From the NCBI GenBank assembly GCA_913058335.1, contig CAJXPX010000007.1:62001-126000 (forward strand): a DNA stretch of 64,000 nt, in the 5' to 3' direction. Below the pieces are notes generated by a model. That model saw only the letters and a program-made list of their open reading frames with translations, was not told the origin of the DNA and searched no databases. The position numbers were made by a program, and so were the translations under genes. Below, piece after piece: positions 46,190-55,539 of this stretch. This DNA comes from an uncultured Hyphomonadaceae bacterium (GTDB lineage Bacteria > Pseudomonadota > Alphaproteobacteria > Caulobacterales > Maricaulaceae). Position 1 is the first letter of the stretch, and every line of letters begins with the position of its first letter.

Positions 46190-47638
46190 CTATCGGCTCT
46201 GACGACGAAGAAAACTTGGAATTTGCAACTCATCTTCCATGTCGTCACTGAACAGATCCCCAACCGGAGCTTTTGTCGTTTGAGTCTGTATTGTGGGCGA
46301 TGGAGTTTTCTTCCGGCGGCCAAATAATCCGCCTAGTGCTGTCTTTTTCAAAGACGGGCCAGTAGATTCTGGAATAGGCTGAGGTTCAACTGGCGCAACT
46401 GTTTCTTCAGACTGAGCCGCTGGAGTGTCTACTTTCGGAGGATATGGACGAGGCGCTACATAAGGCGGCGGAGTCACAGATTTTGGCTTGGAAAACTCTT
46501 GAGCCACTTCCTTTTGCATATTGGCAACTGGGTTATAATCGGCGAACCGTTCTTCTGTGTCTTGAGAGATAACTGTATCAGTAGGTTTCTCTGCTTTTGG
46601 AAGTTCAACCACATTGGCCTCTTCACGGGCGACCCGGGTCACAAATGGGGCAGGAGGCGATTCAGCGCGGGCTTCCGAATCAACTCCGGTTGCCACGACA
46701 GACACGCGAATAATACCGTCCAAGTCATCATCCAATGCGGATCCGACAATGATATTTGCATCTTCGTCGACCTGTTCGCGGATAAGACTGGCGGCTTCAT
46801 CGACCTCATAAAGAGTCAAATCGCTGCCGCCTGTTATATTGATAAGAACCCCTTTAGCGCCTTTCAGGGAAACATCATCCAAGAGCGGATTGTTAATAGC
46901 AGCTTCTGCGGCTTCGACAGCGCGGCGTTCGCCCGTCGCTTCACCAGTCCCCATCATGGCCTTGCCCATTTCGTCCATAACGGTGCGCACATCGTTAAAG
47001 TCGAGATTGATCAACCCCGGCACGACCATCAAATCCGTGACGCCACGTACGCCGCTATGGAGTACTTCGTCTGCCATCGCAAAAGCATCTGACATAGTTG
47101 TGTTTTCGGTCGCAACGCGGAAAAGATTCTGGTTTGGAATGGTAATCATTGTATCGACAGAGGCATAAAGGTTATCGATACCTTGCTCAGCCAATTTCAT
47201 CCGGCGGGAGCCTTCAAACATGAAAGGCTTGGTAACAATACCAACGGTCAAAATACCGCGCTCGCGGGCAGCGCGGGCAATGACAGGCGCCGCACCTGTG
47301 CCTGTTCCACCACCCATACCGGCCGCGACGAATAACATGTGGCATCCGTCAAGATGCTCCATAATTTCAGTCAGACTATCTTCAGCAGATTCTTCTCCAA
47401 TTTCAGGGCGCATGCCTGCCCCAAGACCTTGAGTGACGCCTCCCCCCATTTGTACGCGGCGATCCGCGCGCGACAGAGCTAGGGCCTGTGCATCGGTATT
47501 TGCCACAACGAATTCGACACCGTCGAGCCCCGAGGCAATCATATTATTAACGGCGTTTCCACCGGCCCCGCCGACGCCGATAACGACAATACGAGGTTTA
47601 AGTTCAACAGCTTTAGGCAGAGAGAGACTGATTGGCAT
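46190..47638 (-). CDS. ftsZ: Cell division protein FtsZ
   Basis: FtsZ is the tubulin-like GTPase that builds the division ring. The 482-residue protein has the nucleotide site [13 protein letters not shown] (21-33), the tubulin signature GGGTGTG at 109-115 and the T7 loop [11 protein letters not shown]. Residues about 330-460 are a long, charged, proline-rich linker, as in other alphaproteobacteria. The conserved C-terminal peptide [14 protein letters not shown] is intact; it binds FtsA and other partners. GGGA lies 8 bases before the ATG. A 205-base spacer with a CtrA-type box precedes it. Confidence 0.98.
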   Translation of the reverse strand: MPISLSLPKAVELKPRIVVIGVGGAGGNAVNNMIASGLDGVEFVVANTDAQALALSRADRRVQMGGGVTQGLGAGMRPEIGEESAEDSLTEIMEHLDGCHMLFVAAGMGGGTGTGAAPVIARAARERGILTVGIVTKPFMFEGSRRMKLAEQGIDNLYASVDTMITIPNQNLFRVATENTTMSDAFAMADEVLHSGVRGVTDLMVVPGLINLDFNDVRTVMDEMGKAMMGTGEATGERRAVEAAEAAINNPLLDDVSLKGAKGVLINITGGSDLTLYEVDEAASLIREQVDEDANIIVGSALDDDLDGIIRVSVVATGVDSEARAESPPAPFVTRVAREEANVVELPKAEKPTDTVISQDTEERFADYNPVANMQKEVAQEFSKPKSVTPPPYVAPRPYPPKVDTPAAQSEETVAPVEPQPIPESTGPSLKKTALGGLFGRRKKTPSPTIQTQTTKAPVGDLFSDDMEDELQIPSFLRRQSR

Positions 47639-47692
47639 GATAGGTCCCGTTTATGGTCAATGTTTGGTTAAGACGAAGATGGGCCGAAACCG

Positions 47693-47708
47693 TTAAAGGG
47701 TGATTAAC
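47693..47708. promoter_or_regulatory. CtrA-type box upstream of ftsZ
   Basis: TTAA at 47693-47696, seven bases, then TTAACC at 47704-47709. This matches the CtrA consensus TTAA-N7-TTAAC on the plus strand; the minus strand also reads TTAA-N7-TTAAC, so the site is near-palindromic. It is 55-70 bases before the ftsZ ATG. Further TTAA half-sites lie at 47668-47671, 47716-47719 and 47722-47725. CtrA represses ftsZ in Caulobacter, so cell-cycle control here is a reasonable inference. Confidence 0.72.
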
Positions 47709-47797
47709 CAAACGATTAATTTTAACCTTTTGACGAGGTTTTCCTGTAAATACTCACTGTTAGGAATTTAGTCTCAGTTTCGTCGAAACCTCAAATG

Positions 47798-47802
47798 GAG
47801 TC
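47798..47802. promoter_or_regulatory. GANTC (CcrM) methylation site upstream of ftsZ
   Basis: GAGTC in the ftsA-ftsZ spacer, about 160 bases before the ftsZ ATG. GANTC is the target of the alphaproteobacterial cell-cycle methylase CcrM, and such sites in ftsZ promoters affect its timing through GcrA in Caulobacter. Confidence 0.5.
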
Positions 47803-47843
47803 GAGGAACTCAGGTTTAAAACAATTTAAATCGGCAGATCTGA

Positions 47844-49115
47844 TTAGAAATTTTCTCTGAGCCATTGAAAAGAGCGCCCAATCGGATGACCTGAATACCG
47901 TCTCTCCCGATACCTCCGGCCAGATAAATCCGGAGGCCCGGAGATTGCTTCACCAGGATTTTCATAAGCCTGTTTCAACAAACCTGTTGCGACCGCAAAA
48001 TCGGATTCCGTGAGGCTTTGATCCAAACTGAAAATACCATGAGGCTGACCAATTCTCACCCGTTTATTGAAAATTAGCTCGGCAAGTTCCCTCACGCCGT
48101 TGAGCTGCGCGGCACCGCCCGTCAGCACAATTTGACGTCCGGCATAATTATCCATTCCAGCATTATGTAAGCGCTCATTTAACAACTCGAATGTTTCCTC
48201 AATCCGGGATCGTACTATTGCCGTGACGTGAGCGCGCGGGTGATGTTGTAGGCGGTCCTGCGCCCCGACCGGAGGACATGGCACCATTGCCAAATCATCA
48301 TCCGCGCCATGCAAAGCTGAACCATAAATAGTTTTGATCCGTTCTGCCGCTTCGGGCGGAGTGGAGAGCCCTCTTGCAATATCTTGGGTAACGTTGCGGC
48401 CGCCGACCCCAATCGCATCAACATGCACGAGGACATTATCTCGGAATACAGCAACAGACGTCACCCCTGCGCCCATATCTATAACAGTTACACCCAAATC
48501 GCGTTCATCTTCGGTCAAAACAGACAAAGCAGAGGCATAAGGAGACGCTGTTACAGAGCGGATTTCAAGGTGACATCTTTCTATACAATGAGCCAAATTT
48601 CGAAGCGGACCCATACCGCCCAAGACAAAGTGCATATCGACGCCAAGGCTTTTACCGAACATCCCGCGTGGGTCGTCGATTCCGGCTTCACCGTCGACGC
48701 TCCACTGCATGGGTATGGCGTGCAAAATAGCGTAATCCGGTTGGGACAATTCGGACAGGCTGCTATTCATTACGCGTTTCAGATCTCTGTCTGCAACTTC
48801 TCCGCTGGCAAATTCTGTCTGAACGCGCATATGTTGAGAGCGTAGAGAACGAAGAGCTACATTCACATTGACACCGTGAACTGTGACGCCTGCGGCCCGC
48901 TCAGCCTTTTCAACAGCGGAGCGAATGCCGGCTTCCGCTGCTTCCAAATCAATCACAGCGCCATGCTTAACGCCTGAACTGACGCCGAAACCCTTCCCGA
49001 TAAGGCGCACGCCCATACCGGGCTCTTCTCTGCCAATCAGACAAACAACTTTGCTTGATCCGATATCAAGAACCGCAATAGTTTCGGCCTGTTTCTGTTT
49101 GGGACGTCCGAACAT
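47844..49115 (-). CDS. ftsA: Cell division protein FtsA
   Basis: FtsA is an actin-like ATPase that anchors FtsZ to the membrane. The 423-residue protein has the phosphate-1 region AVLDIGSSKVVCLIG, the 1C domain, phosphate-2 VIDMGAGVTSVAVF and the adenosine motif IVLTGGAAQLNGV. The C-terminal stretch SGHPIGRSFQWLRENF is the expected amphipathic membrane-targeting helix. Start at the ATG, 9 bases after the ftsQ stop. Confidence 0.97.
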   Translation of the reverse strand: MFGRPKQKQAETIAVLDIGSSKVVCLIGREEPGMGVRLIGKGFGVSSGVKHGAVIDLEAAEAGIRSAVEKAERAAGVTVHGVNVNVALRSLRSQHMRVQTEFASGEVADRDLKRVMNSSLSELSQPDYAILHAIPMQWSVDGEAGIDDPRGMFGKSLGVDMHFVLGGMGPLRNLAHCIERCHLEIRSVTASPYASALSVLTEDERDLGVTVIDMGAGVTSVAVFRDNVLVHVDAIGVGGRNVTQDIARGLSTPPEAAERIKTIYGSALHGADDDLAMVPCPPVGAQDRLQHHPRAHVTAIVRSRIEETFELLNERLHNAGMDNYAGRQIVLTGGAAQLNGVRELAELIFNKRVRIGQPHGIFSLDQSLTESDFAVATGLLKQAYENPGEAISGPPDLSGRRYRERRYSGHPIGRSFQWLRENF

Positions 49116-49124
49116 TATGGGTAT

Positions 49125-50006
49125 CTAGGCCTGTTTTGTTTCTGTCGGCCGAACAGTAATTCTATCGGGGAGACGTAAATCAATTTCGCTGACTGTGCGA
49201 TCCAGTATTCGGGATTTCGCTTGAAGGTCAGAAAGATGCGCCAAAGCTTTTTTCACATTTGTAGCCGGGAGTTTTACTTTCACATCCCCGTCAATCATCA
49301 GATCCCAACGGGTTTCTGAGACATAAATCGCAGAAGTGGTTCTACTCCTCAGGGCTGGCCAAAGCGCAAGCGTTTTCTCAAGAGCTTCCGCCTCAATAGA
49401 AGCCCCCTTCCCCACGACTTGTAATAAATCATCTGGGATAACAGTCTCGCTTGAAACAGGCGCTATGATCTCTCCGGTTGCGTTCACAAGTGAAAATTCA
49501 CCCTCATTCTGCCAAAGGGCGTAGGGCTGATTTTCAACCAATTGCACGACGATACGGTTCGGCCAAAGGCGACGCACCACTGCGCGGTCCACCCAAGGAA
49601 GACTTTCAGTGCGACGCTGCGCGGCTTCAAGGTCAACCCCGAAGAAATAATCTCCGGGACGGATATTCACCGCCCGTAAAACGTCTTGCTCGTTCAATCG
49701 GCCTTCACCCATCACATCCACTCGGGACACAACAAACCCCATAGCCATGAGACGATGTTGTTTGTAGAGTTTACCATTATTAATCAGTTGTGGCCAAAAT
49801 CCGCCCATCCAGAGCGCCAAAGCAGTAACCGCCAGTAAGACAGCTAGAACGCCGCCGCAAAATTGCATGAAACTTTTCTTGGAATGTTGGGCTGCTCTGA
49901 CTTTCGCCGCCCCCCAGACTTGTGCTTTGCGTAATCCGGGCTTTAACGGAGAGACCCTCTGTAAGGGTCCCTTCGAATAAGACGAATTGCGTTTCATCTG
50001 GGCCAT
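49125..50006 (-). CDS. ftsQ: Cell division protein FtsQ
   Basis: FtsQ is a bitopic divisome protein that links cytoplasmic and periplasmic parts. The 293-residue protein has a long cytoplasmic tail (residues 1-45), one membrane helix (FCGGVLAVLLAVTALALWMGG), then a POTRA domain (MGFVVSRVDVMGEGRLNEQD onwards) and the FtsQ beta domain with WVDRAVVRRLWPNRIVVQLVE. The start lies inside the last 13 bases of ddl, so the two are coupled. Confidence 0.95.
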   Translation of the reverse strand: MAQMKRNSSYSKGPLQRVSPLKPGLRKAQVWGAAKVRAAQHSKKSFMQFCGGVLAVLLAVTALALWMGGFWPQLINNGKLYKQHRLMAMGFVVSRVDVMGEGRLNEQDVLRAVNIRPGDYFFGVDLEAAQRRTESLPWVDRAVVRRLWPNRIVVQLVENQPYALWQNEGEFSLVNATGEIIAPVSSETVIPDDLLQVVGKGASIEAEALEKTLALWPALRSRTTSAIYVSETRWDLMIDGDVKVKLPATNVKKALAHLSDLQAKSRILDRTVSEIDLRLPDRITVRPTETKQA

Positions 50007-50917
50007 GTAGCGTCCTCAACCAACCAGCGGCAAAGCTGTTCAAAATCTATTCCGGCATAGGCCGCCTGTTCAGGCGCCAAAGAGGTCGGAGTCATTCCAG
50101 GTTGAGTATTGAGTTCAAGCATTACGATTTTGTTTACTATGTCGCTTGAAGCTGTATTTTTTTCATTAAATCTGAAATCAGATCGCGTCACGCCTCGGCA
50201 CCCCAGCGCTTTATGTGCCAGCACAGCCCATTTCAGGCATAGCTGCGTCACCTCATTGGGTATATCGGCGGGCACAACATGGACAGACCCCCCTTTGGCG
50301 TATTTGGCTTCGTAATCATACCAATCTGTCTGAGGAATAATTTCGGTTACAGCCAAAGCCCGTTCGCCCATGACGGTCACCGTTAATTCGCGCCCCGGGA
50401 CGAAAGCTTCGACAATCACTTCATTACCCATTTCTTTGTCTTCCGCGATCGCCGACGTCATATTCGAATTTTCATCCTGAATAATATAGACGGATTTGGA
50501 AGAACCCTGCCCGTTTGGTTTAACGACATAGGGCAGTTTCATCGGGTGCGTCTGGGACACCTTGACACGGTCATATAAACCGCCGTCGGCGACCGTTATG
50601 CCAACAGCTTTTAGAACATATTTGGCGCGGTGTTTGTCCATTGCCAAAGCAGACGCCATGACGCCGGAATGAGTGTATGGTTTGCCATACATATCCAATA
50701 CGCCCTGAACCCGGCCATCTTCGCCCCAATCTCCGTGAAGCGCGTTGAATATAACGTCCGGCTCGGCGTCTTCGAGTTGGCACCACAAGTCTCGAGTGAC
50801 GTCAATTTCTGTCACGTCATACCCGCAAGACCGAAGCGCTTTAGCGCATTCTGTGCCCGAGACGAGAGACACTTCTCGTTCAGAAGATATTCCGCCTTTA
50901 AGAACCGCAACCTTCAT
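49994..50917 (-). CDS. ddl: D-alanine--D-alanine ligase
   Basis: Ddl joins two D-alanines for the peptidoglycan stem. The 307-residue ATP-grasp enzyme has KGGISSEREVSLVSG (residues 7-21), the MASALAMDKHRAKYVLK region, YVVKPNGQGSSKSVYII (ATP-binding) and the metal-binding VMLELNTQPGMTPTSLAPEQA near the C terminus. It overlaps murB by 4 bases and ftsQ by 13 bases. Confidence 0.97.
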   Translation of the reverse strand: MKVAVLKGGISSEREVSLVSGTECAKALRSCGYDVTEIDVTRDLWCQLEDAEPDVIFNALHGDWGEDGRVQGVLDMYGKPYTHSGVMASALAMDKHRAKYVLKAVGITVADGGLYDRVKVSQTHPMKLPYVVKPNGQGSSKSVYIIQDENSNMTSAIAEDKEMGNEVIVEAFVPGRELTVTVMGERALAVTEIIPQTDWYDYEAKYAKGGSVHVVPADIPNEVTQLCLKWAVLAHKALGCRGVTRSDFRFNEKNTASSDIVNKIVMLELNTQPGMTPTSLAPEQAAYAGIDFEQLCRWLVEDATWPR

Positions 50918-51825
50918 GACGCCGTTCCAATCCGTTTAATTTCCCACTCAAGCTCGACACCCTCGCTGGTGCGAACTTTATCCCGAATAGTTTCGCCAAG
51001 ACTTTCCAAATCTGCGGCAGTTGCCTCGCCCGTATTTATCATGAAATTGCAATGTTTCTCGCTCATCTGCGCGCCGCCCACACGAAAACCTCGCCCGCCT
51101 GCCGCGTCAATGACTTGCCAAGCGCCGCGCCCCCCAGACCGTTTTGGATCAGGGTTTTTAAAGGTCGAGCCCCCGGTTTTCTCTCGAATAGGCTGGCTCT
51201 CTTCTCGCCTAGACGTTATTTCGTTGATACGTACCATAATATCTTCGGGGGCGTCTTTTTCGCCCCTGAAAAGGGCTTTCGTAAAAATTAAATCATCAGG
51301 CGCGTCACTGCCACGATACCGGTAATTAAACTCAGCCAAAGGCATGATTTGGCGGCGACCGCGCCTGTCAATTGCCACGGCTTCGACTAAGACATCTTTG
51401 GTTTCGCCCCCATAGCATCCCGCATTCATTCGGAGCGCGCCGCCAATTGTGCCGGGAATGCCCGCATAAAATTCCAGTCCGGCAATACCGGCCTTCGCCG
51501 CTTCTCTGGCGACCTTATTGTCCAATGCCGATGCCCCTGCGGTCAATCGATCTTCACTGGCGGTGATTTTTGCAAAGGCAGGCCCAAGGCGGATAACGAC
51601 TCCCTTTACGCCGCCGTCACGAATGAGCGTGTTAGACGCTACGCCCAGAACTTGCACCGGAACATCATCGGGGGTTGAAGACAAAAAATGCGCCAGATCC
51701 GCTTCGTCTTTAGGCATGAAAAAAACTTCTGCCGGACCACCTACCCGCAACCAACTATAGGGGGCGAGCGACACATCCGGCTTTAATGATCCTCTCACGG
51801 AAGGAAGGCGGTCCATAAGGCCCAT
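50914..51825 (-). CDS. murB: UDP-N-acetylenolpyruvoylglucosamine reductase
   Basis: MurB reduces UDP-GlcNAc-enolpyruvate to UDP-MurNAc with FAD and NADPH. The 303-residue protein has APYSWLRVGGPAEVFFMP, LEFYAGIPGTIGGALRMNAG (FAD-binding) and TGGSTFKNPD with the catalytic serine; AEFNYRYRGSD is type I. I chose the ATG at 51825 ([10 protein letters not shown]), which shares one base with the murC stop (TGATG); an open frame reaches 51891 inside murC but is not MurB. Confidence 0.96.
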   Translation of the reverse strand: MGLMDRLPSVRGSLKPDVSLAPYSWLRVGGPAEVFFMPKDEADLAHFLSSTPDDVPVQVLGVASNTLIRDGGVKGVVIRLGPAFAKITASEDRLTAGASALDNKVAREAAKAGIAGLEFYAGIPGTIGGALRMNAGCYGGETKDVLVEAVAIDRRGRRQIMPLAEFNYRYRGSDAPDDLIFTKALFRGEKDAPEDIMVRINEITSRREESQPIREKTGGSTFKNPDPKRSGGRGAWQVIDAAGGRGFRVGGAQMSEKHCNFMINTGEATAADLESLGETIRDKVRTSEGVELEWEIKRIGTAS

Positions 51826-53252
51826 CAAACGCTCTCCAAATCCTTGGCCAGATCTGCCGCCCAATAGGTGATATCCCCAGCGCCCAGACAAACGACTACG
51901 TCGCCTTTTTCAATATAGGGCTTCAGATCCGCGGCGAGGGTTTTCTTAGAGGTTAAAGACGCGTTTTTATGACCGTGAGACTTCAAGCTTTTAGCTAGGT
52001 CAGGGCCGCTCACGCCTTCTATAGGGTCCTCACCGGCAGCGTAAACATCAGCAACGTAAACGCGGTCGGCATCATTAAAACACGTCGAAAACTCTTCAAA
52101 GTGATGTGATAGACGGGAATAGCGGTGTGGCTGAACAACGGCGTGGACTCTCCCGGATGTCACTTGACGGGCGGCTTGGAGTACAGCAGTAATTTCAACC
52201 GGATGGTGTCCATAGTCATCAATAATGGTCACACCTTCCCACTCCCCGACTTTCGTAAAGCGGCGTTTCACCCCGCCAAAACTATCCAGACCGGTGCGCA
52301 CCTGAGATTCGGTCAGGCCGAGCTCTCGCGCGACGGCAATAGCGGAGAGCACATTCTGCGTGTTATGTTTACCAGCCATAGGAAGGAATAAGTCCTTCCA
52401 GCTTTCTTCTTTATCACCGGTGGTAAAAACCACATCAAAACGCGACCCAGTCGGTTCAAGATGGAGATTCTCAGCCCGAACATCTGCTTGGGGGTTAAAC
52501 CCATAGGTAATAATGCGACGATCCGCGACTTTACTTACCAGCGCCTGGACTTCGGCGTGGTCAATACACAACACCGAAAATCCATAAAATGGCAGGTTTT
52601 CAACAAAAGTATAAAAAGCGTTTCGAAGCGTGTCGAAATCGCCGTAATGCTCCATATGTTCAGGATCGATATTAGTAATAATCGCCACTGTTGGAAAGAG
52701 CTTGAGGAAAGAGCCATCACTTTCATCTGCTTCGACAACCATCCAGTCGCCGAGGCCGAGTTTAGCATTCGAGCCGTACGCATTGATAATTCCGCCATTG
52801 ATAACGGTCGGGTCCAACCCGCCGCCTTCCAGCAGGGCCGCAATCATTGTTGTCGTTGTGGTTTTCCCATGGGTTCCCCCGACAGCTATTGCCCATTTCA
52901 AGCGCATCAATTCGGCCAGCATTTCAGCGCGGCGCACGACAGGTATGGATTTTGCTCGGGCTTCTATCAATTCGGGGTTATCTTTTTTAATAGCCGAAGA
53001 CAAAACGATCGCCCCGGCACCTTCAACTTGGCCTTCTTTTTGCCCAATGAAAATGGTCGCGCCGAGTTTGCGAAGTCGTTCTGTATTCGCGCTTTCGCGC
53101 ATGTCCGAACCTTGCACCTGATAGCCAAGATTAAGCAGGACTTCGGCAATACCGCTCATCCCAATACCGCCTATTCCGACAAAATGGATTGGCCCTACAT
53201 CAAAAGGCACTTTCGTCGCGAGCGATTGTTGTTTTAAGTCAGGTTGGGGCAT
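51825..53252 (-). CDS. murC: UDP-N-acetylmuramate--L-alanine ligase
   Basis: MurC adds L-alanine to UDP-MurNAc. The 475-residue ligase has the nucleotide-binding [15 protein letters not shown], the P-loop [11 protein letters not shown] and [25 protein letters not shown] placed the start at the ATG at 53252 (MPQPDLKQQ), with GAGG eight bases upstream; the frame is open to 53399 inside the murG region but that part is not homologous. murB is directly coupled downstream. Confidence 0.96.
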   Translation of the reverse strand: MPQPDLKQQSLATKVPFDVGPIHFVGIGGIGMSGIAEVLLNLGYQVQGSDMRESANTERLRKLGATIFIGQKEGQVEGAGAIVLSSAIKKDNPELIEARAKSIPVVRRAEMLAELMRLKWAIAVGGTHGKTTTTTMIAALLEGGGLDPTVINGGIINAYGSNAKLGLGDWMVVEADESDGSFLKLFPTVAIITNIDPEHMEHYGDFDTLRNAFYTFVENLPFYGFSVLCIDHAEVQALVSKVADRRIITYGFNPQADVRAENLHLEPTGSRFDVVFTTGDKEESWKDLFLPMAGKHNTQNVLSAIAVARELGLTESQVRTGLDSFGGVKRRFTKVGEWEGVTIIDDYGHHPVEITAVLQAARQVTSGRVHAVVQPHRYSRLSHHFEEFSTCFNDADRVYVADVYAAGEDPIEGVSGPDLAKSLKSHGHKNASLTSKKTLAADLKPYIEKGDVVVCLGAGDITYWAADLAKDLESV

Positions 53253-53292
53253 GGTCTGCCTCTTCTTTTCGCCGCCGGATTGTCCGGGTCTG

Positions 53293-54384
53293 TCATTTAT
53301 CGGCGAAGGCAGACACCATCGCCGCGAGATCGGTTGCGGCATGGGGCTTCCCGATAGACCGGGCGGCGTCTGCTGCGGTTTTAAGCCAGTTCGAATCACT
53401 AAGCCGTTCCTCCAAGATAGGTTTCACACGCTCTGGCGTAAACTCGGATTCAGGCAGAATATCGGCAGCGCCAAGACGCTGAAGTGACTTTGCATTGGCC
53501 GTTTGATGATCATCCATTGCAATAGCTAGTGGAACCAGCAGGCTTGGCTTTCCCATGACGGCTATTTCGGAGACGGAGCCCGCGCCCGCGCGGCCCACAA
53601 TATAATGGGCATTGGCCAAATAGGTTTCGATGTCAGAGAAAAATGTCTCGCAAATCGCGCTCACCCCGGCGTCTTTATAAATCGCTTGGGCGGTGTCTTG
53701 GTGGTCCGGGAGTGTTTGCTGAGTGACATGAAGTTTCTTGCGCAAACTCTCGGGCAGATTTGCAATCGCTTTCGGCATTACCTCGCTAATTAATCTTGCT
53801 CCCAAACTTCCCCCCACGATCAAGAGGTTTATTCGATCCGTTGGAATATTATACTTTTTTGGCACCGCCTGAATAATTTGATCCCGTAAGGGATTGCCTA
53901 TCGGACGATGGACGGCCCCTTCCGGAAGCTTTTGTAAATCTTCAAACCCCGACGCCACACATAAGGCTTTCTTGGCAAAAACGCGGTTTACCCGGCCTAG
54001 AAAAGCATTCTGTTCGTGAATTAAAGTCGGAATTCCCGTCGCTTGCGCGGCCCGCATGGCGGGAAATGCCGGATATCCTCCAAACCCCACAACGATGTCC
54101 GGCTTCCACTGACGGATAAACCGTCTTGCCTGCAGGACTCCCTGCGTTAGTGAAGCAATGCCTTTAACGGCAGCGATAGGTTTGCGCGGAGAAATGCTGG
54201 CCGCTTTAATGTCTATAATAGGATTAGCCGGAATTCGGCCCGCATGTTTACGTCCCCGGGCATCAGTCATCAGCGCGATGTCCCACCCTTCTGATTTGAG
54301 AATTTCAGCGAGCGCCTGAGCAGGGAACATATGACCGCCCGTACCCCCTGCGGCCATTAAAAGCTTTTTGCCTTTTTGAAGCAT
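53293..54384 (-). CDS. murG: UDP-GlcNAc:undecaprenyl-PP-MurNAc-pentapeptide transferase
   Basis: MurG converts lipid I to lipid II on the inner face of the membrane. The 363-residue GT-B glycosyltransferase begins with [18 protein letters not shown] (the first G-loop), then [24 protein letters not shown] and, in the C-terminal half, VGGSLGARL and [13 protein letters not shown]. Three bases separate it from ftsW upstream; 40 bases separate it from murC. Confidence 0.97.
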   Translation of the reverse strand: MLQKGKKLLMAAGGTGGHMFPAQALAEILKSEGWDIALMTDARGRKHAGRIPANPIIDIKAASISPRKPIAAVKGIASLTQGVLQARRFIRQWKPDIVVGFGGYPAFPAMRAAQATGIPTLIHEQNAFLGRVNRVFAKKALCVASGFEDLQKLPEGAVHRPIGNPLRDQIIQAVPKKYNIPTDRINLLIVGGSLGARLISEVMPKAIANLPESLRKKLHVTQQTLPDHQDTAQAIYKDAGVSAICETFFSDIETYLANAHYIVGRAGAGSVSEIAVMGKPSLLVPLAIAMDDHQTANAKSLQRLGAADILPESEFTPERVKPILEERLSDSNWLKTAADAARSIGKPHAATDLAAMVSAFADK

Positions 54385-54387
54385 GCA

Positions 54388-55539
54388 CTAATTTCCGTAT
54401 CCGTAAGCGCCTGGCCTTTTCGCTGTAAACGCCAAAATCAAGCCCGCAGTGAAGCAGAGTGAAAGTAAGGAAGAGCCGCCATAAGATATGAACGGCAATG
54501 TCATTCCTTTGGACGGCGCCATATTCAGATTAACGAACAGATTAATCACCATTTGCATTCCGACGAGCGTTGCCAATCCCGCGACCGCGAGCTGCGAGAA
54601 ATAATCATTTAACCGTAAGGCGCTTCGATAGGCGCGTATAACGAAAGTGGCTAGCAAGACAATGAGAACAACAGAAATCAGAAAGCCAAACTCCTCAACC
54701 GTAACTGCGAAAATGAAATCAGTATGCCCGTCCGGAAGACTATATTTAATCGCCCCCTCACCTGGGCCACGCCCTAATAAGCCGCCATTGGCAATCGCCT
54801 CAAGGGCTTTGTCCGTTTGATAGCTGTCCGCCGAGTTCGGGGACATGAAGGCCGTCACGCGATCGCGAACATGTGGCAGGGCTAAATAGGCTGCGACGGC
54901 GCCTAAAAGCGAGACCCCCATAAGAGCCAATAGCCAACCTAAAGAAAGGCCGGCGAAGAAGAACACGGCTGCAAACCCTAAAGTTATTAGGAAGGACTGA
55001 CCAAAATCGGGTTGGGTAATCAGCATCGCAATCAAGATAAAATAGACGCCAAAAACAATTATCACAGAAGGCACATTCGGATCGCGTTTGCGAACGGAAA
55101 ACATCCAAGCCGCAAAAACTATAAAAGCCGGTTTAGCAAATTCAGATGGCTGAAGGGAAAAAGCGCCGAGCCTTATCCATCGAACAGCGCCCTTTACTTC
55201 GAAGCCGATAAAAGGAAGCGCTGCTAGCAGGGCCATTGACCCCAAAAGCGCCACAACCCCTAATCGCCGGGCCCAATTTGGCCCAATAAAAGAAATGAAA
55301 ATAGCGCCTCCTAGGCCGAGTATTGCGAAAAAGGCATGACGATATAAAAAGAAAAACGGATTGCCGTAATCCAGGCGCGCGGTCGCGGCTGGAGACGCCG
55401 CCATTGAGAGGATCAGCCCCGCCCCAATCAAGATAATCAAAATCCCCAATTGAATTTGATCAACGCTTCGCCACCACTCACCAAACGGCGTCCTGTGCGT
55501 ACGGGAAACGAACGGGTTACTTGCGTTTAAAAACGTCAT
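54388..55539 (-). CDS. ftsW: Peptidoglycan polymerase FtsW (SEDS family)
   Basis: FtsW is the division-specific glycosyltransferase that polymerises lipid II with FtsI. The 383-residue, ten-helix protein has the SEDS features LGAFSLQPSEFAKPAFIVFA, a large loop after AYLALPHVRDRV with LGRGPGEGAIKYSLPDGHTDFIFA (containing the catalytic aspartate), and the signature NLNMAPSKGMTLPFISYGGSS. The start overlaps murD by 4 bases. Confidence 0.97.
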   Translation of the reverse strand: MTFLNASNPFVSRTHRTPFGEWWRSVDQIQLGILIILIGAGLILSMAASPAATARLDYGNPFFFLYRHAFFAILGLGGAIFISFIGPNWARRLGVVALLGSMALLAALPFIGFEVKGAVRWIRLGAFSLQPSEFAKPAFIVFAAWMFSVRKRDPNVPSVIIVFGVYFILIAMLITQPDFGQSFLITLGFAAVFFFAGLSLGWLLALMGVSLLGAVAAYLALPHVRDRVTAFMSPNSADSYQTDKALEAIANGGLLGRGPGEGAIKYSLPDGHTDFIFAVTVEEFGFLISVVLIVLLATFVIRAYRSALRLNDYFSQLAVAGLATLVGMQMVINLFVNLNMAPSKGMTLPFISYGGSSLLSLCFTAGLILAFTAKRPGAYGYGN

